Of a stretch of 64,000 nucleotides of DNA, positions 34,362 through 44,807 are shown piece by piece. The notes below the pieces were generated by a model. It was not told where the DNA came from, ran no database searches, and saw nothing but the letters and a program-made list of their open reading frames with translations. Position 1 is the stretch's first letter; every line of letters begins with the position of its first letter. This stretch comes from Auricularia sp. M13. Taxonomy: Eukaryota > Basidiomycota > Agaricomycetes > Auriculariales > Auriculariaceae. A program made the position numbers and the translations under genes. The DNA is taken from assembly GCA_037042915.1 (NCBI GenBank), contig CM073193.1, positions 7,440,001-7,504,000 of the forward strand. The letters run 5' to 3'.

Positions 34362-35652
34362 TCACAGGGTGTTGAAGGTTGCGGCATACACCAAAGTCAG
34401 CCATCCTTGAGGCGATTCAGTACTACTGTCACTGAGGCGTACCGTATAGTGAAGATTGAATTCATACGAGTCAGAAACATAGATACAAAGGCGCAAGTCA
34501 CGCAGCCTCGACGCCAATGAGTCGGAAGTCAGAACGTCCCTCGGGTCATTCATATGGACACCAGAGCAAGTGTTCGCCGACTGTCGCATTCTTGCCCACG
34601 ACAGCCGGATTCGCAGTGTTCCTGTAGAAAAGCTCAGATACCGCATAAACATCACACCACCGGCCAGTTCGAGCCCCCGTCCATGTGGACGTTCGCCTTC
34701 ATGTCATCGTCCAGCCAGCACTTGACGATGTCCAACCCAGCGTTTTGCTGTGCAAGAAGGTCACACGCACACAGCCCATCACTTCTCTGCCGTCGTCTTT
34801 GCTCCGCATGGGCACTCTGAATGCGACCAGCACGTCGGGCTCCTTTGCCACTACCTCTTCTCTGTCCCGCCCGGGGCAGTGTAGGACCAATCACGCCACC
34901 GCCCATCGTTGAAGGCCGGGACAAGCGGATGCTTGGCTGTCCTTGTACTCGCGCAGAAGTGCGGCGGAGGAGAATCGTTGAAGTTCTGGAATAGCCGGTG
35001 GCTAGGCACGCGAAAGGCGTCAATAGGTAACTCGTCGCTGCCATGGCTTGTACGTGATACAGGCTGGGAAGTTCTGCGGCGGATTTGCTGGCAGCTGGGT
35101 ATACGACGCGAGCATGCGATGCCCGCGGTCACTGTTAATCTGCGAAGATTTAGCAGAACGGCTTGTCAGAAACACAGCCCACGCAGATGCCTGGTCAGGG
35201 TCGGTGGTATGCATTCTCGAGAAAGAATCAGCCGCGGCTGACGGTGCATCGAGCAGTGAGCTTGGGCGCGGCGTGAGAGGGTTAATCTGGGCAGCGTCTG
35301 AAACGCGAAGGTGTGAGGCCAAGATGATATGCACGAGCCTGAATGTTGAATTTGGGAAGGACAATTGCAACGGGTCGATGGACTGGTCTGCAGGTCGTGC
35401 GCAACGCCCGTATGGTGACGCAACATTGCCAGCACGAAGATAGCGCTGACAACTGGACAACACTCGGGATATCCACATGTAGGATCTGAGTCTTATAGAG
35501 GTAGGCGTCGTCGTCGAAGGCTGGAGAGCAACAATGCCGACGAGCCAGGTAGCGAACAACGGGTGACGCATCGCAAAATCGTGCAACCAACGGTGGAGCA
35601 GCCAAAGACTAAAATACCGTGCCTTTGCATGAACAACGACAGCATCATGCAT
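34362..35652 (-). CDS. conserved-looking hypothetical protein
   Basis: I do not recognise a function. Several minus-strand exons look coding. The first holds HDAVVVHAKARYFSLWLLHR and FAMRHPLFATWLVGIVALQ, a partly hydrophobic, amphipathic part. The next carries ASAWAVFLTSRSAKSSQINS and LPANPPQNFPACITYKPWQ. Then come FRVPSHRLFQNFNDSPPPHF, CASTRTAKHPLVPAFNDGRW and, after an intron, EPDVLVAFRVPMRSKDDGRE and VMGCVRVTFL. The last exon has MNDPRDVLTSDSLASRLRDL, LCIYVSDSYEFNLHYTVRLS and WLTLVYAATFNTL, with a TGA at 34362-34364. The Met at 35652 is conservative. An open frame continues upstream (GLPRWTQDI before it, and a further coding-like stretch to about 35889) but meets a stop that would need splicing. 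The 5' end therefore lies very close to PEX19, on the opposite strand. Confidence 0.5.
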
Positions 35653-35904
35653 AATATCTTGCGTCCAACGGGGAAGACCCTCTCAATGAGCCTGGATGGC
35701 TGTAGACCGCCGACAGTCGTCAGGCAGCGGTAAGAAGTCCCTTGCCTGTCCTTCAGGGCTTTCGAACTGTGCAGCCAGCGTTGACCGAGGACCAGCAGGG
35801 CACAAGGTATCGGACGAGCTTATGATTGTGGATGTAAGCGGGTAAGCGAGAGCCACTTGATCTCCGACTCGCGTTTCCTCTGTTGGCACTGGCAGTCGCG
35901 CAAG

Positions 35905-37031
35905 ATGAGTGCCCCCAAGCCTACAGTACCCAGGGCGAGCGTGGCCGACGACGACGACGTGGATGATCTGGATGGCGCGTGTATCGTTCCTGATCTCTGC
36001 ATGCGCTCATCCCAGTGCGTGCCACAGACGTTCTTGACGAGTTCTCAAAGCCTGCCCCAGCCTCCAAGCCCAAAGCACCGCAGCCCGCAGCATCGTCTTC
36101 GGCGCTGCCCACGCCGCCGCCAGTCGATGAAGAGCTCGACGACGACTTCGTGCGCGATCTGGCTGCCGGCATGGAGAACCTCATGCGCGACCTGGCCGGC
36201 GACGACAAGGAAGCGCAGGAGGCCATCGAGTCCAGCCGTGCAGAATGGGAGCAAGCCCTCAAAGGCCTGCAAGACGCTGCAGCCACAGCTGGACCTTCAG
36301 CGACAGCCTCTGGTTCTGCACCGTCTGCGGCGACAGACGCCAGCTTCCAGGCGTCGCTACGTGCAACCCTTGACAAGCTCAAGAACAGCGAAGACACTCT
36401 CAAGGTTCCTTCCAATCCCTGGATTTATTGACGAGCGTTAATCATCTTTAACGCAGGCGGATGAGGCGGATGGCGCCTCGGCAGACTCGTTTGCGCAGCT
36501 ACAAGACCTTCTTGCCTCGTTAGCAGGAGATGCAGGTGATGGCGATGGCGACGAGGACGGCCAACTGTCTGGGGTACTCCAGGGTCTCATGCAGTCTCTA
36601 ATGAGCAAGGACATATTATACGAACCCATGAAAGATTTGGGTGCAAAAGTGCGTCACCATCTGCCGCGAGCTCATCAAGTCTCATTGCAGAACAATTCAG
36701 TACCCCGAATATATCGAACAAAATAAAGCTTCCCTGAACGCGGAGGAGCTGAAGCGCTATCAGGAGCAGAGCGCTCTGGTGGGGCGCATTGTTGCCATAT
36801 TTGAGACACCAGGATACTCGGACGACGATTCCGTGCGGTCCGCTCAAGTCTTGACCTTGATGAACGAGGTGCGTATCTACTGCCTGCAAGACCGATGTGC
36901 AGACCTGACCGCGTCTGCAGATGCAAGCCCTCGGTTCTCCCCCACAGGAAATCATGGGTGACATGCCCCCGGGCTTTGAAGCAGGGCCAGACGGCTTGCC
37001 CAAGATGCCGGATAACTGCACCATCTCCTGA
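35905..37031 (+). CDS. PEX19: peroxin 19, farnesylated import receptor for peroxisomal membrane proteins
   Basis: Pex19 binds newly made peroxisomal membrane proteins in the cytosol and docks on Pex3. The start is ATG 35905-35907 (MSAPKPTVPRASVADDDDVD). The N-terminal Pex3-binding region reads DVLDEFSKPAP. Helices follow: DDDFVRDLAAGMENLMRDLA, EWEQALKGLQDAA, FQASLRATLDKLKNSEDTL, FAQLQDLLASLAGD, then LYEPMKDLGAKYPEYI and RYQEQSALVGRIVAIFE. The end, MPPGFEAGPDGLPKMPDNC, is followed by TIS and a TGA at 37029-37031, so the last four residues (CTIS) form a CaaX box for farnesylation. There are three or four short introns. Keeping frame across the first one seems to need a GC donor near 35965, which is unusual. 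Identity is firm. Confidence 0.95.
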
Positions 37032-37531
37032 GGCTCTTGCACTGCATATGGCCCGTCCCTGTCTCAATTTACTGTACCTGGCTAGGAATACACTGTGCGT
37101 GCGTGCGTGCGTTTGCGTCATGCTGAGATGACGAGTAGCTGAGACACCCGCCTTTCGGCGTTGCATCCAGTCTGAACGCACCCATTCAATCTTCCAGTGC
37201 AAGCATCTCTGTGAATCTCTGTGCTCTCGCAGTGTACGTGGTTATATGCCACTCGCGATGTCGAGAAAGCACGCTGCGCGGCTGCGGCTTGTTTAGCTGT
37301 CACGCGCAAACGCGACGGTGCTTGCCGACGTGTCGCGCAACCTCGCCGGTACAATCTATTAGACTCAGCGCTCCATCGAACAAGCATGGAGCATCCAACT
37401 CCTCAAAAGGTCGCCGTAGACCTCGGGTGTGCCTGTTCATCTCTCCACTCCTGACTTGGCACATCGCCAACACCTCCAGCGTCCGGCTCCTTGGACGACG
37501 CCCCGACGTCCTCCTTCGACTCCAGACACTC
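37032..37531. other. intergenic
   Basis: 3' flank of PEX19 and promoter of the CPL1-like gene. A short (GTGC)n run, about four units, lies near 37096-37112. No gene was seen. Confidence 0.5.
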
Positions 37532-38093
37532 ATGGCCCGCAACATCGTCACACTCTTTTGTATCCTCGTCCTCTCCTGTCTCGCGATCGCTGGGCAAGCC
37601 GGCCAGCGCGACGTGCACGCGTCCCTCGCGGAGCTTAACGCCGCCATCGAACTCGGCACGGACGTCTCCGGTTCCGCATGGGGCACGCTCGCCGCGCGCG
37701 TGCGCAAGCGCCAGCAGGAGGCCCTCGACGACAAGTTCTCCGCGGATCCGTCCGCGTTCCTCTGCCCAACGCGCTCCGTCGCGTGCCCGCTCTCCGGCAA
37801 TGCGCTTCCGCGGCCGCGCCTCGACGCCTGGACGGCCGCGGGCTACGAATGCGTCGACCCCATGCAAGACCTCACCAACTGCGGTGGATGCTCTCGCATT
37901 GGCAACGGGTGCGCCTCTGTCTCTCGATTCCCAGGCGCTGCTCACTTTGCTCATGTCTTGTATTCCTCTCAGGACCGACTGCACGCGCATACGCGGAGCA
38001 CACGGCGCGACTTGCGTCCACGGCAAATGCGTCGTTCGTGCGTGCCGCGCGGGTTTCACGTACGACTTCGAAGGGGGGTGCATTCGTGGTTGA
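37532..38093 (+). CDS. secreted CPL1-like domain protein
   Basis: The ATG at 37532 gives a signal peptide (MARNIVTLFCILVLSCLAIA), then a short helical region and a Cys-rich domain: FLCPTRSVACPL, GYECVDPMQDLTNCGGC, an intron (donor GTGCGC, acceptor CTCAG), then TDCTRIRGAHGATCVHGKC and ACRAGFTYDFEGGCIRG. The order CP...CP, then CVD...L.NCGGC, then DCT.I.GA...C..G.C...C..G, is that of the fungal CPL1-like domain. The family is named after a secreted Cryptococcus protein. Basidiomycetes usually carry many copies whose own roles are mostly unknown. It is a small protein, about 165 residues. The intron joins the two halves in frame, so the model is complete. Confidence 0.85.
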
Positions 38094-39101
38094 GACGCTA
38101 AAACTAACGAGATACAGCGACTTGTGCATGCCTCCGAAACGAACTCTTAAACTATTTTGATTGTAACGATTGCCTATGTAGTCAAGCTTCCACTTCCATT
38201 GCCTCACGAACAGTTTCAGATCTTTGTATCTACTTATTTTGCTTGCTATTATACGAACACAGCTTGTATCTGCGGCCTTCAGAGGCCATTTTCACGTGAC
38301 GTCACCAATCTTACACGTGATCCATCGTGTAAACACCTCCCTGCCACTTCCTCCATACTGTAGGTAACTATTCAGCAACCATTTTGTAAAGAAAGTTCTC
38401 GACGTCGTTCGCTCGTATGAATCTCCGAGGGTGGCCAGTAACTGGACTTGTTTGGAGATATGAGTGCGAATCTCGAAATGGATGCATATTGATCCGTTTC
38501 GGAAGAATGTCTCGTCATTCCCATTAATTCCCACTCCTCAATTGTCTCTGCCTCAGTGATCACGTCAGAGTATGTCAGTACGACGGCATACGCGTGTCAA
38601 AAACGTTATTGCATGCTCCACCCTTAGTTCCATAATCCCAGAGCCTTTGAGCCTGCGAGCATCTTTTCCCCATTAAAGCCTCGGGCACTCTCTTCCCTTC
38701 CGCGTCTTGCACTACTACTCTGTGTGCCTGGCGGGGAATAACCAGCCTTTGCTACTCACGGAGCGGGGAGCATGCATAAGCAACGTGCATGATGGCACAT
38801 GGCCTTCTTGCGGAGCATCACCAACCTTATAAAAGGAGATTTGACTTGCACTGACTTCAGGGTGCGAATGACGCCGACTGGCACACTTTACGCGGATTGC
38901 GAATATCGCAGCAATATTGCGGTGGCTCCCTCATTTTCAGGGCTCCGCAATACTCACGGTGGAGGGTCGCCCGTTGTCATGCCTTGGTCATTGTGCGTCA
39001 TGGGAGGGCAAGGTATAAAGGCAAGGGGGTTTTGGCCCTTTCTCCTCAGCAGCAATTGACCTAAAACCACAATCTCTCGACGACAAACCTCATTGACGAC
39101 T
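38094..39101. other. intergenic with promoter of the downstream secreted gene
   Basis: About 1 kb without a gene. It holds the 3' flank of the CPL1-like gene and the promoter of the gene at 39102. Confidence 0.5.
39014..39020 (+). promoter_or_regulatory. TATA box (TATAAAG)
   Basis: TATAAAG lies 82 bp before the start codon at 39102, the usual distance for a TATA-driven fungal gene. It suggests a strongly expressed or inducible gene. Confidence 0.7.
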
Positions 39102-39873
39102 ATGCAGTTCCCTCGCGTTTTCACCGTCCTGTCTTTCCTCTTCGCCTTCACGCTCTGCTTCGTGTCTGCGACACCCATCGAGAGCGACAAGAGCCTCGCT
39201 AAGCGTCAGGAGGCGGAAATCATCGCCATCCTCACGAAGCTGCAAGTCGAGGGAGTTGCCACGGCCCTTGAGATCAGTGCGTTTGCCGTCAACATCCTCG
39301 ATCTTCCGCTCATCCATTCTGCAGAGACTTTGGCGCTCACTGGCCTTGCCACTGAGGAGCAGGTCACGGACCTCTTCACGACTTTGACCGGCCAGATCGA
39401 CGCTGCCACCGCCGCTCTCGGCGAGCTCGAGCCGACCCAGAAGCGCCAGTCCTCGGATGACGTTGCCACCCTCGTCGCCACCATCATCACTGTAAGCCAT
39501 GATATTTGCTCGCTATCCGGGGAATGTGCTCACCGTCGTCTCAGGACATCACCACGGCGCTCGACGGTGTCCTCGACGTGAGTAGCACGCATGTTCTCGC
39601 GCGCCACTGGCCCTGACATTCCTGCAGCAACTCAGCGCCATCCCGACCATCGGCACCCTCTTCACTGGTCTTGACGCTGCGCTCAACCAGCTGCTCAAGG
39701 GCCTCGAGGGGCTGCTCGCCGGCGTCCTCAACCTCGTCGCGACACTGTGAGTTCCATCCATGCAATATAAGCTTGTAAACGGCGCTAACGCATCCCAACG
39801 CAGCTTGGTTAACGTTGCTGCTTTGCTGCGCCGCCTTGCCCTCGGCCTGACCCTGGGATCGCTCGGCCTCTAA
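39102..39873 (+). CDS. small secreted Ala/Leu/Thr-rich hypothetical protein
   Basis: The ATG at 39102 gives a signal peptide (MQFPRVFTVLSFLFAFTLCF) with a likely cleavage after VSA. It is followed by a KR dibasic site (DKSLAKRQ), then helical, Cys-free sequence: IIAILTKLQVEGVATALEIS and LATEEQVTDLFTTLTGQIDA. A second KRQ occurs in LEPTQKRQSSDD. Three short introns follow, separating DITTALDGVLD, AIPTIGTLFTGLDAALNQLL and VAALLRRLALGLTLG. The end is GSLGL with a TAA at 39871-39873. The two KR sites could be Kex2 cleavage points. No enzyme motif is present, and I do not recognise a named family. The strong TATA box upstream suggests robust expression. Confidence 0.75.
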
Positions 39874-40313
39874 ACGCGTCGCTCCCTCGCAATGGACACT
39901 TCACCACACGCATCAGCACGGACAACTTCTAATGGCACTGTAACTTGTAGTTAGAATTACAACACCGGATTGAACTCAACATTTTCAATTGCTTTTTGTG
40001 CCTTCAGTTGCCCTCTGAGCATGCTTCTGAGCCTCTTTAAATTCATGGGGATTTGGTCCCAAGGCGCTGGTCTTGAGATCTGGCGACATCTTTTCTGAGC
40101 AGCGTCACTGGCGGCAGTGCAACGTCGGTGGGACAGTCATTGAAGCACCCGGCTGACAACAGGAAAAGGACAAACTGTCGGAGTTGGTACGCTTTGCAAG
40201 TCCGTTCATCTGACTAATCTGGTTTGCTACATGCATGTTGACTGCGTCGCTGCGCTGTTGAAGCGCTACTATAATATACTGGTACATATGTTCTTGCTCC
40301 TGAATGCCAGAGC
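39874..40313. other. convergent 3' region, no gene seen
   Basis: 3' flanks of the secreted gene (+) and the methyltransferase (-). Nothing else was recognised. Confidence 0.5.
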
Positions 40314-41334
40314 TCACGCTGACTTCTTGGCGGTCGCGACGATAGGAACCATCTCGGTTATCGACAGGCCGCCCGTCTCCGCGTGCAAGCGGTCCCAGTT
40401 CTCGGCCAACGCAGGGAGGATCTTATCCTGCCACTTTTCTCTCTCCTCCTCGGCGACGAGGCCCATGATGATCTTGATGGACGTCTTGCCCGTGTCGCCG
40501 TGGATGATTTCCGCCTTCGAGAACGTCGCCGTCGACGGCAGCTTGCGCACCTGGATGTCCGCGTAACCGCGCGCGGCGAGCAACGCCTCGATAGCCTCGA
40601 CGGACGCCCAGTCGTAGCCGGACAGCGCCTTGTACCTGCTGAGCATGTCGGGCAGGACGAGCGATGAACCTGCCAGTTCCAAGCCGCGCTGAATCAGCAG
40701 GGGCCATCCCAGGTAGTGCCACGTTGTGATGCCCAGCGTCCCTCCGGGGACAAGCATACGGTCGACCTCTGTTCAGCACGACGATCAGAGCACGGGCGGC
40801 AAAGCAAGGCGTTCAGTTGTGCATACCATCCAAAGCCGCGTCCGAGTTGGGGAAGATGCCGAAGCCCAAACTAGTCAGAACGTGCGTGTAGTGGCTCGAC
40901 GGGAGCTTGGTGTCCTAGCATGCTTCGTGAGTCTCATGCGGAATATTAAGTCCGAGTCTGAACGGACATACCTGCGCATCGGCGACCTTGAACTCCGTGT
41001 TCTTCCATCCTTCCTCCTTGGCCCGCTCCTCGGCGCTCGCAACCATGCCCTCGCTGAAGTCCGCGCAGGTCACCTGGTAGTCGAGTTTCGCGCCTTCGGC
41101 CTGGAATCCCGCAATCGCCGCATGGTACGCGCTGGACAGAACACCCGGGCCACACGCGTTGTCGAGCAGCCTGACCGGCTCGCCACGCTTGGTCGCCTCG
41201 ATCACGCCGCTCTGCTTCAGCAGGCCTACAGCAGCAGGCGCGGTCATCTTCTCGCCCTGCCTATAGCGTGCACCGATGTCGCTGGCGGCCCAGTGGTCCT
41301 TGCCCAGGAACATACTGTCTGACGTCGACGACAT
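40314..41334 (-). CDS. class I SAM-dependent methyltransferase
   Basis: A soluble methyltransferase of the small-molecule type. The ATG at 41332-41334 starts MSSTSDSMFLGKDHWAASDI. SAM motif I is VRLLDNACGPGVLSS. Motif II is VTCADFSEGMVASAEERAKE. After two short introns come KLPSSHYTHVLTSLGFGIFP and the motif III region RMLVPGGTLGITTWHYLGWP. The C-terminal part (LPDMLSRYKALSGYDWASVE, FSKAEIIHGDTGKTSIKIIM) fits the family, with the stop at 40314-40316. Such enzymes are common in Agaricomycetes, often in families of unknown substrate. The neighbours here give no pathway. Confidence 0.85.
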
Positions 41335-41747
41335 TTCGTTACAAGAGAGTGTCTGGGCGCGGATGTCCTGGTGAACATGCCAAGGGTCCAGTATTTATGC
41401 ATTACTGGTCTCCTGACGGCGGCCGATGCGGTCCTCCCACGGGCGCCCGTGGGAGACCGCCGCGCCTCCGAGGTACCGCACAGTCACAGTGTGCGTAGTC
41501 ATCATGCATCGTTGTACCAATCCCGAATGGCTTTTCCACAACTAAGGAATTGATAAGGAATTCAATGGAAGGTTGACAGTGCACATGGCGCGAGTGGTTC
41601 CGACTCCTCGTCCAGAACTGAAGTCACTATGTAGATTGAGCTAATTGAGTCGAGGGCGCCGCTGCGGGATGCAAGAAGATTATATACTCTTTGCCACCGC
41701 CTGCATCAGCCAAGCTTCGCGCACCCTGATGACATTGGATTGGATGG
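41335..41747. other. intergenic with a large palindrome
   Basis: Upstream of the methyltransferase and downstream of the F-box gene. The striking element is the inverted repeat at 41428-41460. No gene was seen. Confidence 0.5.
41428..41460. repeat. near-perfect 33-bp palindrome
   Basis: The left arm GCGGTCCTCCCACGGGC and right arm GCCCGTGGGAGACCGC are reverse complements apart from one extra C, with essentially no loop (centre GGGCGCCC). It could form a strong hairpin or bind a dimeric factor. It lies about 95 bp upstream of the methyltransferase start codon. Confidence 0.85.
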
Positions 41748-42899
41748 CTAAGGATATAGATCGACGGGCCCAGGAACATATAACCCGCGGGCGTCCACCT
41801 GTAGGGCCAGCTGCGGATTTGACAGGACGTGGTCGACTGCAAGCGTCGGCCCTGTTGCATCGTCGCAAGCCTGCAGCGTAACGCTCCTTATGCGCCCAGA
41901 CTGGTCGGTCGCAAGCGCCTTGAACACCTTATTGGGAAAGCTTAGTTTCATCGATGCAGTGCCGAGGTCGCGTAGTATGCTCCATCCCTTCGTACATCTA
42001 CTCATGTATTCCAGAGAGAAGCAGGGCCGATTGGTTTGGTGGAATGTGCGCAATGCCCACGCTTCGAGAGGAGTGTCGGGTTCTAGCCCAGCAATTGTAA
42101 TAGATTCCAGAGATGCCACCCTATCGCGCAGCGCGCTGAGGTTCTCAAGCAGCGCCTCGCTGACGTCGCGGAGCAGCTTTGCGCGCGTGAAGACAGAGAC
42201 GTCGACACGGAGCGTCGAAACTTCTGGGCACCCCGAGAGCGCTTCGGCAAGTTCATCCTCGAGATTCTGGCGCGGCGTCAAGGACAGCGATCGGACGGTG
42301 GTTAGGCGAGTGTGAGACATTTTCGGCCATCCAAACCCTCTATCCAGCTCGAGGTGTTCGAGTACAGGCAGGGCTAGTTCATTCGGGCTGAATGGGAACA
42401 CGTAGAAGTAACCCTCTGCCTGCGTAGGAAGTCGGGTTGCGGTGAGCGCCGTGAGCTTGGGCAGAGACCCAAGCCTCGACAGCAGGAACTGGGGGGCGTC
42501 GACGTGGCCCGAACGCACGCAGAGCCGTGCTATCCGATCGGTATGAAGCTCCAAAGCGCTGGCCACAGCCTGAAAGTTGGTGCCCATACGGCGTGTAGCA
42601 TGATCTTCCACAGTCGCGTCCAGCAGCAGGGAGCGGCTGCGAGCCAGGATGGCTGGCAAAGTGGCCGGGTTTGGTACGCCCTTGCCATCGTCGTATGTGA
42701 AGAGCGTCGGTCGCGACCAAAGCCGCGGGCTTGCCAGGGCGCGAGACCGCCAGCCGGCGCATACATGTGTTGCATTGAAGAGGTCGACGAAGGTCAGTTC
42801 TTCGAAGATGAACCACCAGAGCTCGTTGGGCAGAGTATCCAGGCACACCGGCATCGTCAGGGCTCGGAGTCGCTTCAGGTTGTCAAGTTCCGTCATCAT
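41748..42899 (-). CDS. F-box protein
   Basis: An intronless frame of 383 residues. The F-box lies near residues 18-55 (LPNELWWFIFEELTFVDLFN, then CAGWRSRALASPRLWSR) and should bind Skp1 in an SCF ubiquitin ligase. The rest is a Leu-rich, irregular repeat region (LPKLTALTATRLP, LPVLEHLELDRGF, RLTTVRSLSLTP, CPEVSTLRVDVSV, RVASLESITIAGL) that probably makes the substrate-binding surface. This form is hugely expanded in Agaricomycetes, and targets cannot be read from sequence. Start choice: tandem Mets at 42899 and 42896, with another at 42854. The first overlaps the start codon of the divergent aminopeptidase. Confidence 0.85.
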   Translation of the reverse strand: MMTELDNLKRLRALTMPVCLDTLPNELWWFIFEELTFVDLFNATHVCAGWRSRALASPRLWSRPTLFTYDDGKGVPNPATLPAILARSRSLLLDATVEDHATRRMGTNFQAVASALELHTDRIARLCVRSGHVDAPQFLLSRLGSLPKLTALTATRLPTQAEGYFYVFPFSPNELALPVLEHLELDRGFGWPKMSHTRLTTVRSLSLTPRQNLEDELAEALSGCPEVSTLRVDVSVFTRAKLLRDVSEALLENLSALRDRVASLESITIAGLEPDTPLEAWALRTFHQTNRPCFSLEYMSRCTKGWSILRDLGTASMKLSFPNKVFKALATDQSGRIRSVTLQACDDATGPTLAVDHVLSNPQLALQVDARGLYVPGPVDLYP

Positions 42900-44807
42900 G
42901 CACTACGCCCACGAGCCGCCGTCCGCAAAGGGCCTGGTATGCGATTCTGGCCCCCGTTCCCTGTGCGCGCTCAACAACCATAGATCAACTTCGTCAACGC
43001 GTCGCCCAGTCCGTTCCATGCCGTCGCGTCTGCTGCTGTAAGTCTCCCGCCGGCTGGCCAGCACGCGCTCACGCTGTCCCTTGTAACCCAGAGAGCCCTC
43101 GACGCCGCGAACTTCACAAAGATACGCGAGGAAGACGACTGGGAGCGCAACCTAAGGCCCGGCGGCCGCTACTACTTCACGCGCAACCAGCTGGCTCTGG
43201 TCGCGTTCTCGCTGCCACAGGACTGGCAGCCTGGCCGTGGGCTGTCCATGGTGGCCACCCACCTCGACTCGCCAAGCCTGCGAGTGCGTGTGCATAGCTG
43301 GAGTCGCTCCTGACGGCCAACCGAGTCGTCGTAGGTGCGGCCAGTTTCCAAGAAGTCCGCGGAAGGCTACCTCCAGGTCGGCGTCGAGACGTGCGTCGCA
43401 GTTCCTCACCGATGCTGATTACTTGACAAGAGGCTGCAGCTACGGAGGCGGGATGTGCGTACGCTCTCAGAACAATACCATGGCCCATTGACCGCAACAG
43501 CTGGCATACCTGGTTCGACCGCGACCTCTCCGTCGCAGGCCGCGTCGTCGTCAAGAATGGCGACTCATTCAAGACGCGGCTTGTCAAGGTCGACCGCCCT
43601 CTGCTGCGCATCCCGTCGCTGGCCGTTCATCTCGATTCCAGCGTCAACATGTCCTTCGCTTTCAACCAGGAATCTCAATTCGTGCCCGTCCTGGGCCTTT
43701 CGTCCTCTAGTCTGCAGGAAGATGCACCAAATCGTATTGCGCTGGATGCAGCGAACAATCATCACAAGGAGCTGCTGGACGCTGTCGCTGAGGATCTGGG
43801 AGTGAAGGTCGATGACATTCAAGAGGTCGAGCTGTGTCTATATGGTATGTCTAGCATGCGTGCTCGAAGATCTCCTTGTTCATTCCTCTGCAACAGACAC
43901 GCAGCCAGCCACGCTCGGCGGCGCAAAGAACGAATTTATCTTCAGCCCGCGGCTGGACAACCTCTTCTCCACGTCTGTCATGTCTACCCATTCTCTGCCG
44001 CTTCTGCTCGCTGATATTTATTCTAGATTTTGCGCGGTCAAGGCTCTCGAGTATAGCGTTGCAAATAATGCCTCGCTGCGCGGTGGCAATGTGAACGCGA
44101 TCATGCTCTTCAACCATGAGGAAGTCGGCTCCGTCTCGACGTCCGGCGCGCAGTCAAGCCTCACTCTCTCACTCATTGAACGCCTGTCGCCAGGCGCGGG
44201 CCCTACGGCGCGCTCCATCGCCAAGTCATTCCTCATCTCGAGTGATGTCGTACGTATTTCCATTATTTTCGGTGTTCATGTCGACACGGGCTCATCATGC
44301 ACGGCAGGGCCACGCTGTCCACCCATCATACCAGTCCAAGCACGAGCGCAACCACAAGCCCGTGCTCAACGGCGGCGTTGCGGTGAAGACGAACGCCGGC
44401 CAGAGCTACACATCCGAGGGCGTCGGCACGTTCATCGTCAAGCAGCTCGCCGCGGCGCACGGGCGGACGCTGCAGCAGTACGAGGTCCCGAATGATCTGT
44501 ACGTTCTCTTCCTCCGTCCTGCAGTCATTTGAAACTAAGCATCACTTCAGGCGGAGTGGCAGCACCGTCGGGCGTACGTTCCCTCCCTCTCTCTCTCTTG
44601 GCTAGATGATGGACTTATGGTTGCCTTCGTCCCCCAGCGGCCCTGTCGAAGATAGGGATGCGTACTATCGACGTTGGCGCGCCCATACTGTCCATGCACA
44701 GTATTCGCGAGCAAGCTGGCGCGGAGGACGTCGATGCGCTCATCGACCTGTTCACCGCGTTCTTCGAGCGCTATACGGCCGTCGCTGCGAGTATCCAGGT
44801 TGACTGA
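42898..44807 (+). CDS. aspartyl aminopeptidase (M18 metallopeptidase)
   Basis: A zinc peptidase removing N-terminal Asp or Glu, in the cytosol or vacuole (DNPEP/Ape4 type). The first exon, MHYAHEPPSAKGL, is joined by a 47-nt intron to INFVNASPSPFHAVASAA, the family's typical start. Metal and catalytic residues are seen in MVATHLDSPSLRV (His, Asp), SPRLDNLFST (Asp), LFNHEEVGSVSTSGAQS (Glu-Glu), SSDVGHAVHPSYQSKH (Asp) and PILSMHSIREQAG (His). Also present are GGGIWHTWFDRDLSVAGRV, the NAGQSYTSEGVG block and the SGSTVGPALSKIGMRTIDVG block. It ends AASIQVD with a TGA at 44805-44807. There are about eight short introns. Identity is firm. The start codon overlaps that of the divergent F-box gene. 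Confidence 0.95.

Noticed and set aside
41428-41460. The palindrome as a rho-independent terminator
   Set aside because: This is a eukaryotic nuclear context and no T run follows. The hairpin lies upstream of a gene, not after one.
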